Assembly: GCA_947628925.1 (NCBI GenBank)
Contig: CANRBU010000001.1
Coordinates: 1-42,146, forward strand
Origin: an uncultured Clostridia bacterium
GTDB lineage: Bacteria > Bacillota > Clostridia > TANB77 > CAG-508
Direction: 5' to 3'
Length of the DNA stretch: 42,146 bases
In this document: positions 7,175 to 14,553 of the stretch, in pieces
How positions within the stretch are numbered: the first letter of the stretch is position 1
Layout: each line of letters starts with the position of its first letter
Position numbers and translations under genes: made by a program
Notes under the pieces: generated by a model
What the model was told of the DNA's origin: nothing
The model's database searches: none
The model's input: only the letters and a program-made list of their open reading frames with translations

Positions 7175-8497
7175 TTATTCTTTTAGCTTAAATATTGCTT
7201 GTCTTGTAGGTTGCAGTGCAGTATAATTTGCTATTACATATTTTTTTGTATTAGTTTTATATAATTCTTTAGCTGCCTCATCTAAATTTTCACAAGGTAC
7301 AATTTTCTTTGCATCAAAACCTGAAGTTTTTATTCTAATTGCTATATCATATTGTCTAGTTCCTGCTGTAATTATTCTTGTTACTTTATTTTCAAATAAG
7401 TTTTCAAAATTTATATCCCAGATCCAAGAAACATCAAAACCATCTGCTACATTATCATTTAAAACAAATAATAATTCTTTTTCTTCTTCATCTTCCTTCA
7501 AAAGCCTTAAACTAACATTTGCACCAGTTGGATTTTTTGCCAAGTTTATAATTGTTGGAATTCCTTTTATACTTACATTTTCTAATCTTCCATTTTTTAG
7601 ACTAAACTTTGAAAATGCTTTTATAATATCATCAGCATCTATTTTGTAAATGTTCATAACACTTAATACTGCTAGATAATTGTAAATTGTATAAATGCTA
7701 TTATCTTGTATTTTATAAGTGATACCTTCTACTTGAAAACTTCTTTCTTTTAAATCTACATTTTGTGCTTCTTTGTATATTTGATTTTCTCCATAATTAC
7801 AATTAGGGCACTTAAATCTACCTATATGAGAATATTGATAATATTCATATTCTAAACGAGTCTTGCAAAAAGGACAGAATTTTCCCTCCCCTGCTTCTTT
7901 CATTCCTGATGTTGCATGCTCATATTTTTGTACGCGATAATAATATATTTTTTTATTATCAGGGTTTGCTTTTCCAAGTCTTGCAACATTAGGGTCATCT
8001 GCATTTAAGACTAAGTTTCCAGTATAAGTTTTTAAAAATTCATTTATTTTTAATATTAATGTTTCTACTTCACCATTGCGGTCTAATTGGTCTCTAAAAA
8101 AGTCTAGAACCACAAGTGTATCTAACTTTATAGTTTTAAACACTTGTGGTACATAGCTTTCATCTACTTCAAAAGTAATATAATCCGCCTTTATTTTTCC
8201 TGTTAATGTTGCATTTTTTACTAATGTTGACAAGATTCCTGTTTCCATATTATTGCCTTCTTTGTTACTAACAACTTTGTAACCTGCTGTTTCTAATGTA
8301 TATCTCATACAATTATTAGTTGAAGTTTTCCCATTTGTTGCTGTTACTGCAATAACTGGACAATTTATTTTAAAATATGCTAACATATTTTTATTTAGTT
8401 TGATTGCAATTTTTCCAATTATATTTCCGCCTTGTTTTCCAAATAATTTTAATATAATGTTAATTGTTTTTAACAAAATCATATAAATTATATTCAT
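7175..8497 (-). CDS. murT: Lipid II isoglutaminyl synthase, Mur-ligase subunit MurT
   Basis: MurT is the ATP-dependent ligase partner of GatD. The P-loop 'AVTATNGKTSTNN' lies near residue 52, the family motif 'FFRDQLDRNGEVE' near residue 133, and a four-cysteine zinc ribbon (CPFC...CPNC, about residues 203-231) is inserted in the central domain, as is usual for MurT and unlike MurC-F. I chose ATG 8497 because AAAGGAA is one base from the ATG at 8503 but seven from this one; the product is 440 residues. A hydrophobic N-terminal stretch may sit at the membrane. Confidence 0.94.
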   Translation of the reverse strand: MNIIYMILLKTINIILKLFGKQGGNIIGKIAIKLNKNMLAYFKINCPVIAVTATNGKTSTNNCMRYTLETAGYKVVSNKEGNNMETGILSTLVKNATLTGKIKADYITFEVDESYVPQVFKTIKLDTLVVLDFFRDQLDRNGEVETLILKINEFLKTYTGNLVLNADDPNVARLGKANPDNKKIYYYRVQKYEHATSGMKEAGEGKFCPFCKTRLEYEYYQYSHIGRFKCPNCNYGENQIYKEAQNVDLKERSFQVEGITYKIQDNSIYTIYNYLAVLSVMNIYKIDADDIIKAFSKFSLKNGRLENVSIKGIPTIINLAKNPTGANVSLRLLKEDEEEKELLFVLNDNVADGFDVSWIWDINFENLFENKVTRIITAGTRQYDIAIRIKTSGFDAKKIVPCENLDEAAKELYKTNTKKYVIANYTALQPTRQAIFKLKE

Positions 8498-8514
8498 ACG
8501 CATTTCCTTTCAGT

Positions 8515-9030
8515 TTATATTTTTGATGAAAACTTAAATTTGCATTTTTCTCGAATAAATTTACTAAAGCCTTCTGGTGTTCCAACTTCAAAAGATTGTT
8601 TATCTAATAAAAAAGCATGTGTTTTGTCTATGTATAAATAGAAATATTCTTCTGTTTCAAATACTTTATGTAATTGCCAATAAAAAACTTGTCTGTTAAG
8701 TTTTTGACTATATATTAAAAACTTTTTTTCAAAAAATTTGAATATAAATTCTTGTTCATTTTCAATTTTTTTACTTTGTTTTTCTTGTTTTACTGTTTGT
8801 ATAGGATTGTAAAAACGCCATAATAAAAATAAAACAAGTATCACAAAAGTCAAAATAGAAATAAAATAATTTTTTGATTGAATTTGCATTACAAAACAAA
8901 ATAATAATGCTACTGCTATTGCAAATGTGTATGTATAATATGAAAAGCCATATTTTTCTTGATGAAATTCTAAAAATTCATCATAAGCTTCTTTACTGTA
9001 TTTTGTTTTATTTTTAAATAACACCTTCAC
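8515..9030 (-). CDS. YcxB-like membrane protein
   Basis: This 171-residue protein has two adjacent transmembrane helices (about residues 34-50 and 56-72) and then a C-terminal domain with 'YSQKLNRQVFYWQLHKVFETEEYFYLYIDKTHAFLLDKQSF'. That arrangement is the one seen in YcxB-like proteins, where the last domain resembles a PH-like barrel. The role is unknown. It probably starts at GTG 9030 behind a modest AGGAATG site. It lies 17 bases upstream of the chosen murT start, so the three genes probably form a unit. Confidence 0.7.
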   Translation of the reverse strand: MKVLFKNKTKYSKEAYDEFLEFHQEKYGFSYYTYTFAIAVALLFCFVMQIQSKNYFISILTFVILVLFLLWRFYNPIQTVKQEKQSKKIENEQEFIFKFFEKKFLIYSQKLNRQVFYWQLHKVFETEEYFYLYIDKTHAFLLDKQSFEVGTPEGFSKFIREKCKFKFSSKI

Positions 9031-9049
9031 TTCTTATCACATTCCTTTT

Positions 9050-9085
9050 TACCACGAATCTTGAAATTTATCAAAATTCGTGGTA
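9050..9085. repeat. Long hairpin between nrdG and the ycxB-like gene
   Basis: TACCACGAAT (9050-9059) pairs with ATTCGTGGTA (9076-9085), and the inner TTGA/TCAA also pair across one mismatch. There is no T-run after it in the minus direction, so it is at most a weak terminator or an mRNA-end stabilising or processing hairpin for nrdG. Confidence 0.6.
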
Positions 9086-9099
9086 GTTTTATGTTAGTT

Positions 9100-9624
9100 T
9101 TAAGATAATTCAAAATTAACTAATTGGTTGTCTCTTAGACTTTTTTGAACATCTAAAATTCTTTGGTTTGAAGAACCTCTAAAACGTAATTTTAAATCTT
9201 TTTTATCTTCCTCAAATTTACCATCTACAATTACATCTATATATTTTAATAATTCTTTTGTTGTTTCATTCTCAGTTAGCATATGGTTAATTACATCTTT
9301 TTCAAAATCAAAACCTGTATAACACCAAATATTTTTATCAGGAAATTTTTCTTTTACTTTTTTAACAAGTGGCAATAATCCTTCTTGGTTTTGTTTCTCT
9401 AAAGGTTCTCCTCCCAAAAGTGAAAGTCCTGAAATATAATCATGATTCATATAATTTATAACAGTATCAAGTTCATTTTCAGTAAATTGATTACCATAGT
9501 TAAAGTCCCATGCACATTGGTTAAAACATCCTTTGCAGTGGTGGTTACATCCACTAACAAAAACTGAAACTCTAACACCTTCACCATTTGCAACATCTAC
9601 TTTTTTTATATCTGCATAATTCAT
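9100..9624 (-). CDS. nrdG: Anaerobic ribonucleotide reductase activating protein
   Basis: NrdG is a radical-SAM iron-sulfur enzyme that makes the glycyl radical on NrdD. This 174-residue protein has the cluster motif 'CNHHCKGCFN' (C-x3-C-x2-C, residues 27-34), 'SLLGGEPLEKQN' and 'WCYTGF'. It follows nrdD by 32 bases, as in most anaerobes, with an AAGGA site before the ATG. Confidence 0.96.
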   Translation of the reverse strand: MNYADIKKVDVANGEGVRVSVFVSGCNHHCKGCFNQCAWDFNYGNQFTENELDTVINYMNHDYISGLSLLGGEPLEKQNQEGLLPLVKKVKEKFPDKNIWCYTGFDFEKDVINHMLTENETTKELLKYIDVIVDGKFEEDKKDLKLRFRGSSNQRILDVQKSLRDNQLVNFELS

Positions 9625-9656
9625 AATTGTTAAAATCCTTCCTAGTTAAATTTCAA

Positions 9657-11783
9657 TTATAAATGCATTACTCTTTGTTTGATTTCCTTTGTTTTTCCTG
9701 CATTCCAAAAGTTCTCTCCTAAATATCCACAAGTACGTCTAACTACAGTTAATCTTGCATGATCTTTATTTCCACAATTAGGACATTCCCATTCATTATC
9801 TTTATTTATAATAATTTCTCCATCAAAACCACATTCATGGCAATAATCTGATTTTGTATTAAATTCTGCATATTGAATATTATCATATATAAATTTTACA
9901 GCTGTTTCAAGTGCATCAAGGTTGTGTTGCATGTTTGGTATCTCTACATATGAAATACATCCACCTGTTGATATTTTTTGGAATTCACTTTCAAAAGATA
10001 ATTTATCAAATGCATCTATTTTTTCTCTTACATCTACATGATATGAATTTGTATAATATCCTTTGTCTGTTACATCTTTAATTGTTCCAAATCTTTCTTT
10101 ATCTATTTTTGCAAATTTGTAGCATAAACTTTCTGCAGGTGTTCCATATAATGCAAAACCAATATTTGTTTCTTTTTTCCATTTTGCAACTGTATCTTTT
10201 AAATATTGCATTACTTTTATTGCAAAGTCATGACCTTCTTTTTCAGTTTGAGGTACACCTTTCATAAGTTTTGTCATTTCATAAATTCCTATATAACCTA
10301 GAGAAATTGTTGAATATCCACCATATAGTAATTTGTCAATTTTCTCACCTTTTTTCAAACGTGCAATTGCACCATATTGCCAGTGTATTGGGCTAATATC
10401 TGATTTTGTTCCTAATAAAGCATAATGTCTACACATTAAAGCTTCAAAACATAGTTCTAGACGTTCATCTAATAATTTCCAGAAATTTTCTTCATCACCA
10501 TCGGCAATTATAGCAATTTGTGGTAAATTGATGCTTACAACGCCTTGGTTGAATCTTCCTTCAAATTTATAATTTCCATTTTCATCTTTCCATGGTGATA
10601 AAAAGCTTCTGCATCCCATTGGACTAAATACATTGCCTTCATAAGTTTCACGCATTTTCTTTGCTGATATATAATCAGGGTACATTCTTTTTGCTGAACA
10701 TTTTACTGCTAATTTTGTTAGATAATCATATTTACCGCCTTTTAAACAATTACATTCATCTAATACATATACTAGTTTAGGAAATGCTGGTGTAACATAA
10801 ACACCTGCTTCATTTTTTATTCCTTCATATCTTTGTTTTAAAATTTCTTCTATAATCATTGCATTTTCTTTTATATATGGGTCATTTTCTTCTAAATGCA
10901 AAAATAGTGTAACAAAAGGAGATTGGCCATTTGTAGTCATTAAAGTATTAATTTGATATTGAATTGTTTGAACACCGGCTTTTAATTCTGCTCTTAATCT
11001 ATCTTGTGTTAAGTCTTCAATCATTTCATCTGTTAATTTACCTTTATATTTTGTTTTTAGTTCCTCACTAAACTTGTCATAACTTTTTCTTAAGTATTTT
11101 CCTAAATGTTTCATATCAACAGATTGACCACCATATTGATTACTTGCAACAGCAGCTATAATTTGTGTTACAACAGTACATGCAACTTGGAAACTTTTTG
11201 GACTTTCAATCATTTTTCCATTCATAACAGTTCCATTATCTAACATATCTGAAATATTTATTAAACAGCAATTAAAAATAGGTTGTACAAAATAATCTGC
11301 ATCATGGAAATGCAAAACACCCTCTTGATGTGCTTTAACAATTTTTTCTGGTAATAATAATCTGTTTGTTAAATCTCTAGAAACTTCTCCTGCAATATAA
11401 TCTCTTTGTGTTGATGCAAGCATTGTGTTTTTGTTAGAATTTTCCTCTGCTAATTCTTTATTTTCATTTCTAATTAATCCTAAAATTGATTCATCTGTTG
11501 TATTTGCCTTTCTTACTAATGCTCTTGTATAGCGATATACAATATATTTTTTTGCTAATTCAAATTTTCCTATTTCCATCAATTTTTCTTCAATAATGTC
11601 TTGAATATCTTCAACTAACATTCTTTTTTTATCTAGGCTTTCAATATATGATATCATTTCTTTTATATCATTTTTAGAAGCTTTTTCTCTTCCTCTTACC
11701 TCATTATTTGCTTTTTCAATTGCTATTTCGATTTTTGCTCTATCATAATCTACTGCTCTTCCGTCTCTTTTTATTACTTTCAT
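9657..11783 (-). CDS. nrdD: Anaerobic (class III) ribonucleoside-triphosphate reductase
   Basis: NrdD reduces ribonucleotides to deoxyribonucleotides without oxygen. In 708 residues it has an N-terminal ATP-cone ('MKVIKRDGRAVDYDRAKIE'), the central barrel, the zinc site CHEC...CPNC (about residues 646-670) and the C-terminal glycyl-radical loop 'RTCGYLGENFWN', followed by 'KEIKQRVMHL'. It is complete in one frame. An active-site region with 'PMGCRSFLSPW' is visible near residue 390. It is transcribed away from the Crp/Fnr regulator at 12022, which suggests that the regulator may control it. Confidence 0.97.
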   Translation of the reverse strand: MKVIKRDGRAVDYDRAKIEIAIEKANNEVRGREKASKNDIKEMISYIESLDKKRMLVEDIQDIIEEKLMEIGKFELAKKYIVYRYTRALVRKANTTDESILGLIRNENKELAEENSNKNTMLASTQRDYIAGEVSRDLTNRLLLPEKIVKAHQEGVLHFHDADYFVQPIFNCCLINISDMLDNGTVMNGKMIESPKSFQVACTVVTQIIAAVASNQYGGQSVDMKHLGKYLRKSYDKFSEELKTKYKGKLTDEMIEDLTQDRLRAELKAGVQTIQYQINTLMTTNGQSPFVTLFLHLEENDPYIKENAMIIEEILKQRYEGIKNEAGVYVTPAFPKLVYVLDECNCLKGGKYDYLTKLAVKCSAKRMYPDYISAKKMRETYEGNVFSPMGCRSFLSPWKDENGNYKFEGRFNQGVVSINLPQIAIIADGDEENFWKLLDERLELCFEALMCRHYALLGTKSDISPIHWQYGAIARLKKGEKIDKLLYGGYSTISLGYIGIYEMTKLMKGVPQTEKEGHDFAIKVMQYLKDTVAKWKKETNIGFALYGTPAESLCYKFAKIDKERFGTIKDVTDKGYYTNSYHVDVREKIDAFDKLSFESEFQKISTGGCISYVEIPNMQHNLDALETAVKFIYDNIQYAEFNTKSDYCHECGFDGEIIINKDNEWECPNCGNKDHARLTVVRRTCGYLGENFWNAGKTKEIKQRVMHL

Positions 11784-11811
11784 TGTTATCCCCCTTTTCT
11801 CTAGGCATATC

Positions 11812-11864
11812 TTGGTTAGAAATGTGTATTTTTTTAACCAATCCCTTAGTCTGATAATATTATA
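11812..11864 (-). promoter_or_regulatory. nrdDG promoter -10 and leader hairpin
   Basis: On the minus strand TATAAT lies at 11864-11859. In the leader TTGGTTA (plus 11812-11818) pairs with TAACCAA (11835-11841) across a 16-base loop. No clear -35 box was found, which may fit activation by a regulator. No NrdR box was recognised. Confidence 0.4.
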
Positions 11865-11955
11865 ACTCTAAAAAAATAAAAAACTGTTGCAAAAACAACA
11901 AAAAAATGTTATACTTTTTTTGAAAATTTTGTCGTTTTTAAAACTGTAAGTTTTG

Positions 11956-11999
11956 TGGATTGTTACATTTTTATTACAAATTTATTACGGTTTTATTAC
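11956..11999 (+). repeat. Tandem 11-bp repeats upstream of the Crp/Fnr gene
   Basis: Three exact-length 11-base units ending in TTTATTAC (11967-11977, 11978-11988, 11989-11999; the first is ATTTTTATTAC) follow a partial copy ending in GTTAC at 11966. The spacing is close to one DNA turn, so the units face the same side of the helix 22 bases before the start codon. Confidence 0.6.
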
Positions 12000-12021
12000 G
12001 TTAAAATAAGGGGTTGTTTTA

Positions 12022-12652
12022 ATGGATTCTCTAAGTGTTTCAAGTTTTATTAAAGATTATGAAGAACATTGTTCTAAAGTTCAGCATAAACATTTCAAAA
12101 GAAATGAAACTATTACAACTTATATTGCCAAAAGAAACCAAGTATGTATTTTGGTAAGTCGGTGAGGCTGATTTAATTCGTTATGATTATAATGGAAATA
12201 AAACAATTGTTGAACATTTTAGCAAAAATGATATTTTTGGTGAAGTTTTTTATATGATTACAACAAATAATGAATTGTTTGTAAGAGCTAAACAAGATTG
12301 TGATGTCATTTTTTTAGTTTATGATAACTTAAAAAATAAATGTAAACAAAATTGCAAATTTCATCAGATTTTAAATGATAATTTATCAGAATTAATTTTA
12401 AATAAAGTAACTATATTAAATAGCCGTATTGAACTACTAACTAAGCGCTCTACAAGAGATAAGCTAATAGGATATTTTTCTATGTTATCAACTAGAAATT
12501 TAAGCAAATCTTTTAAATTACCTTTTTCTTTAACTGACTTAGCTGACTATTTAAGTGTTGACAGAAGTGCTATGATGAGAGAATTGAAATCTTTACGTGA
12601 TGAAGGTTTTATAGAAAAAAACGGAAATGTAGTTACCTTATTATATAAATAA
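12022..12652 (+). CDS. Crp/Fnr-family regulator, read through a +1 shift at CGG
   Basis: The ATG at 12022 (AAGGGG eight bases upstream) opens 46 codons of a cyclic-nucleotide-binding-type beta-roll ('FKRNETITTYIAKRNQVCILVS'). Codon 47 is CGG at 12160-12162, followed at once by TGA. Skipping the C gives GGT and the text continues 'GEADLIRYDYNGNKTIVEHF', the expected second half of the beta-roll with its conserved Gly, then the HTH 'FSLTDLADYLSVDRSAMMRELKSL' to 12652. The total is 209 residues, close to the family norm of about 220. It lacks the cysteine cluster of oxygen-sensing Fnr. It is divergent from nrdD. Unshifted, it would be only a 47-residue peptide. Confidence 0.85.
12160..12162 (+). 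other. Candidate +1 frameshift site CGG-T in the Crp/Fnr gene
   Basis: The context is GTA AGT CGG TGA. Skipping C gives AGT GGT GAG GCT GAT, the expected Ser-Gly-Glu-Ala-Asp. It is the only one of the five sites where a stop codon directly follows CGG in the zero frame. Confidence 0.8.
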
Positions 12653-12696
12653 GAACCCTACTCAGGAACCTTGTTGTTTTACAATAAATTCATAAC

Positions 12697-12729
12697 AAAA
12701 AATCCACCAATACAATCGGTGGATTTTTT
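12697..12729. terminator. Bidirectional terminator between convergent genes
   Basis: A 12-bp perfect stem AAAAAATCCACC / GGTGGATTTTTT with a 9-base loop lies between the Crp/Fnr gene and the minus-strand gene ending at 12735. Confidence 0.85.
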
Positions 12730-12734
12730 GCTGT

Positions 12735-13130
12735 TTAAATTAGATGAATAATACCATCTACTAACCGGCAAACATTTTCTGCAGTTTTTAAAAAATTTGC
12801 AATAAACATTACTATTCCAAAAGCCAATATTATTAGTGTTAAAAGAAATTGTGGCATTTTTGGTTTTTGTTCTGTCAGGCACACAAATTCCCGGCTTTCT
12901 TTTGATACAGCTAAGACACAAAAGATAATTGCAGCCTCTGCTGTACAATAATAGTTACTCAAAATATCATAACATATTACCATTAAAACAAGAATTAGAA
13001 CACCTACTATTTTCTCCGCCAAAATATTTTCAAGAAAATATTTATCCAAAATTCCAATCAGCAGAAAAAATATAATTAATAAATTTAACATTGCGAAAAC
13101 TAAATTTACAATACTTATAATAACACTCAT
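12735..13130 (-). CDS. Three-helix membrane protein, unknown, with two in-frame CGG codons
   Basis: This 131-residue protein has hydrophobic helices at about residues 4-28, 41-58 and 94-113, separated by charged loops, and a strong CAGGAGGGC ribosome binding site. The size and topology recall small holin-like or accessory membrane proteins, but I do not recognise a family. It uses CTG, TGC, GTG and CGG codons that are rare around it, and the upstream DNA is also richer in G and C, so it may be recently acquired. CGG occurs in frame at codons 80 (12893-12891) and 122 (12767-12765). A +1 shift at either would meet a stop within a few codons. These are the only in-frame CGGs in the window that do not lead into a longer open frame. 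Confidence 0.55.
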   Translation of the reverse strand: MSVIISIVNLVFAMLNLLIIFFLLIGILDKYFLENILAEKIVGVLILVLMVICYDILSNYYCTAEAAIIFCVLAVSKESREFVCLTEQKPKMPQFLLTLIILAFGIVMFIANFLKTAENVCRLVDGIIHLI

Positions 13131-13211
13131 TTTTGCCCTCCTGTTGATTTTTATAGTTGCCGGTTATCGTGTTACAAGTTCTTTTGGAACATTATGTATA
13201 TAATATCATTT

Positions 13212-14534
13212 TTATTGCATATTGTCAAGTGATTTCGCAATTTGAGCTGCTTCAAATTCTGTTAATATTTCTTCTCCTGTCTGCATATTTTTTATTTTTA
13301 ATTTTCCATTTTTTATTTCATCTTCACCAATAACAATGACATATGGTATTTGAAGTTTATCTGCGTATTTCATTTTTGTCTTTAATTTTTTATCATCTAA
13401 ATAAATTTCTGTTTTGATATTTAGGTTTCTTAATTCAGTTGCAAGTTTAATTGGTTCATCCAAATTTTCTAGCATTGGAATAATAAGTATTTGTGAAATT
13501 GATTTTTTGTTTGCTTGAATTAATTGTAATTCATTTAATTTATAAAATAAACGTGTTAATCCAATTGAAATTCCTACACCTGGTAACTTTTTATCTGTAT
13601 AATAATCTGCTAAATTTTCATATCTTCCACCTGAACATACACTACCTAATTCTCTATATTCATTTAGAAAAGTTTCATAAACTGTACCTGTATAATAATC
13701 AAGTCCTCTTGCTATTGTCAAATCTAATTTATAATTTTTTCTAGGTACACCAAACAATTCAACATACATTAGTGTTTGTTTGATTTCTTCTAAGCCAGTT
13801 AAAAACTGTTCATTTTTAATTTGTAGTTTTTCAAGTTTTTCTATTTTTTCTTCATTTGTTCCATCTATTTCGATAAATGCAAGTATTTTTTCTATGTTTT
13901 CAGTATTTAAGCCAAGTTCTTTTAATTCTTTATTAACTTCATCTTTTCCAATTTTTTCAATTTTATCAATAATTCTTAATATTTCTGTACTGTTTTCCTT
14001 TTGCCCTATTTCTTCAAACAAACCATTTAAAAGTTTGCGGTTATTAATTCTAATTGTAAAATCTTCAAAACCTAGTTTTTTAAATATTGTATAAATAATA
14101 CTTGGTAACTCAGCATCATTTAAAATACTTAATTCTCCATCACCAATAATATCAATGTCACATTGGTAAAATTCACGAAATCTTCCTTTTTGAGTTTTTT
14201 CTCCTCTATACACTTTTCCAATTTGGTACCTTCTAAAAGGAAAACTTAAATTTCCATAATTTTTTGCTACATATTTTGCTAAAGGAACTGTTAAATCAAA
14301 TCTTAAGGAAATGTCTGCATCTCCTTTTTGAAAACGATAAATTTGTTTTTCAGTTTCTCCTCCAGCTTTAGCCAACAATACTTCTGATAATTCAATAATT
14401 GGAGTGTCAATTGGCAAAAAGCCATATTGCTGATATGTAGTTTCTATTGTATTTTTTATTTGCTCAAATAAGATTTGTTCTTTTGGCAATAATTCCATAA
14501 AACCTGCTAAAGTTCTAGGTTCAACTTTATTCAT
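13212..14534 (-). CDS. hisS: Histidyl-tRNA synthetase
   Basis: This class II synthetase charges tRNA-His. In 440 residues it has motif 1 near 'ETEKQIYRFQKGD', motif 2 'GRFREFYQCDIDIIG', the histidine motif 'ARGLDYYTGTVYE', motif 3 'CSGGRYENL' and 'GVGISIGLTRL', and a C-terminal anticodon domain ('KLKTKMKYADKLQIPYVIVIGEDE'). I chose ATG 14534 (MNKVEPRTLAGF) because GAGAGGAAAG lies in front of it; the frame opens 16 codons earlier but has no such site. It follows rsh by 19 bases. There is no T-box leader in this short gap. Confidence 0.96.
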   Translation of the reverse strand: MNKVEPRTLAGFMELLPKEQILFEQIKNTIETTYQQYGFLPIDTPIIELSEVLLAKAGGETEKQIYRFQKGDADISLRFDLTVPLAKYVAKNYGNLSFPFRRYQIGKVYRGEKTQKGRFREFYQCDIDIIGDGELSILNDAELPSIIYTIFKKLGFEDFTIRINNRKLLNGLFEEIGQKENSTEILRIIDKIEKIGKDEVNKELKELGLNTENIEKILAFIEIDGTNEEKIEKLEKLQIKNEQFLTGLEEIKQTLMYVELFGVPRKNYKLDLTIARGLDYYTGTVYETFLNEYRELGSVCSGGRYENLADYYTDKKLPGVGISIGLTRLFYKLNELQLIQANKKSISQILIIPMLENLDEPIKLATELRNLNIKTEIYLDDKKLKTKMKYADKLQIPYVIVIGEDEIKNGKLKIKNMQTGEEILTEFEAAQIAKSLDNMQ

Positions 14535-14553
14535 AATATCACTTTCCTCTCTT

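Noticed and set aside
12160..12165. A prfB-like shift caused by the TGA stop codon
   Set aside because: Only one of five sites has a stop next to CGG, there is no upstream Shine-Dalgarno stimulator, and the skipped base comes before GG, not from the stop.
12679..12948. Alternative minus-strand frame over the three-helix membrane protein
   Set aside because: It crosses the 12697-12729 terminator, has no ribosome binding site and gives Cys/Asn/Arg-rich text without hydrophobic order.
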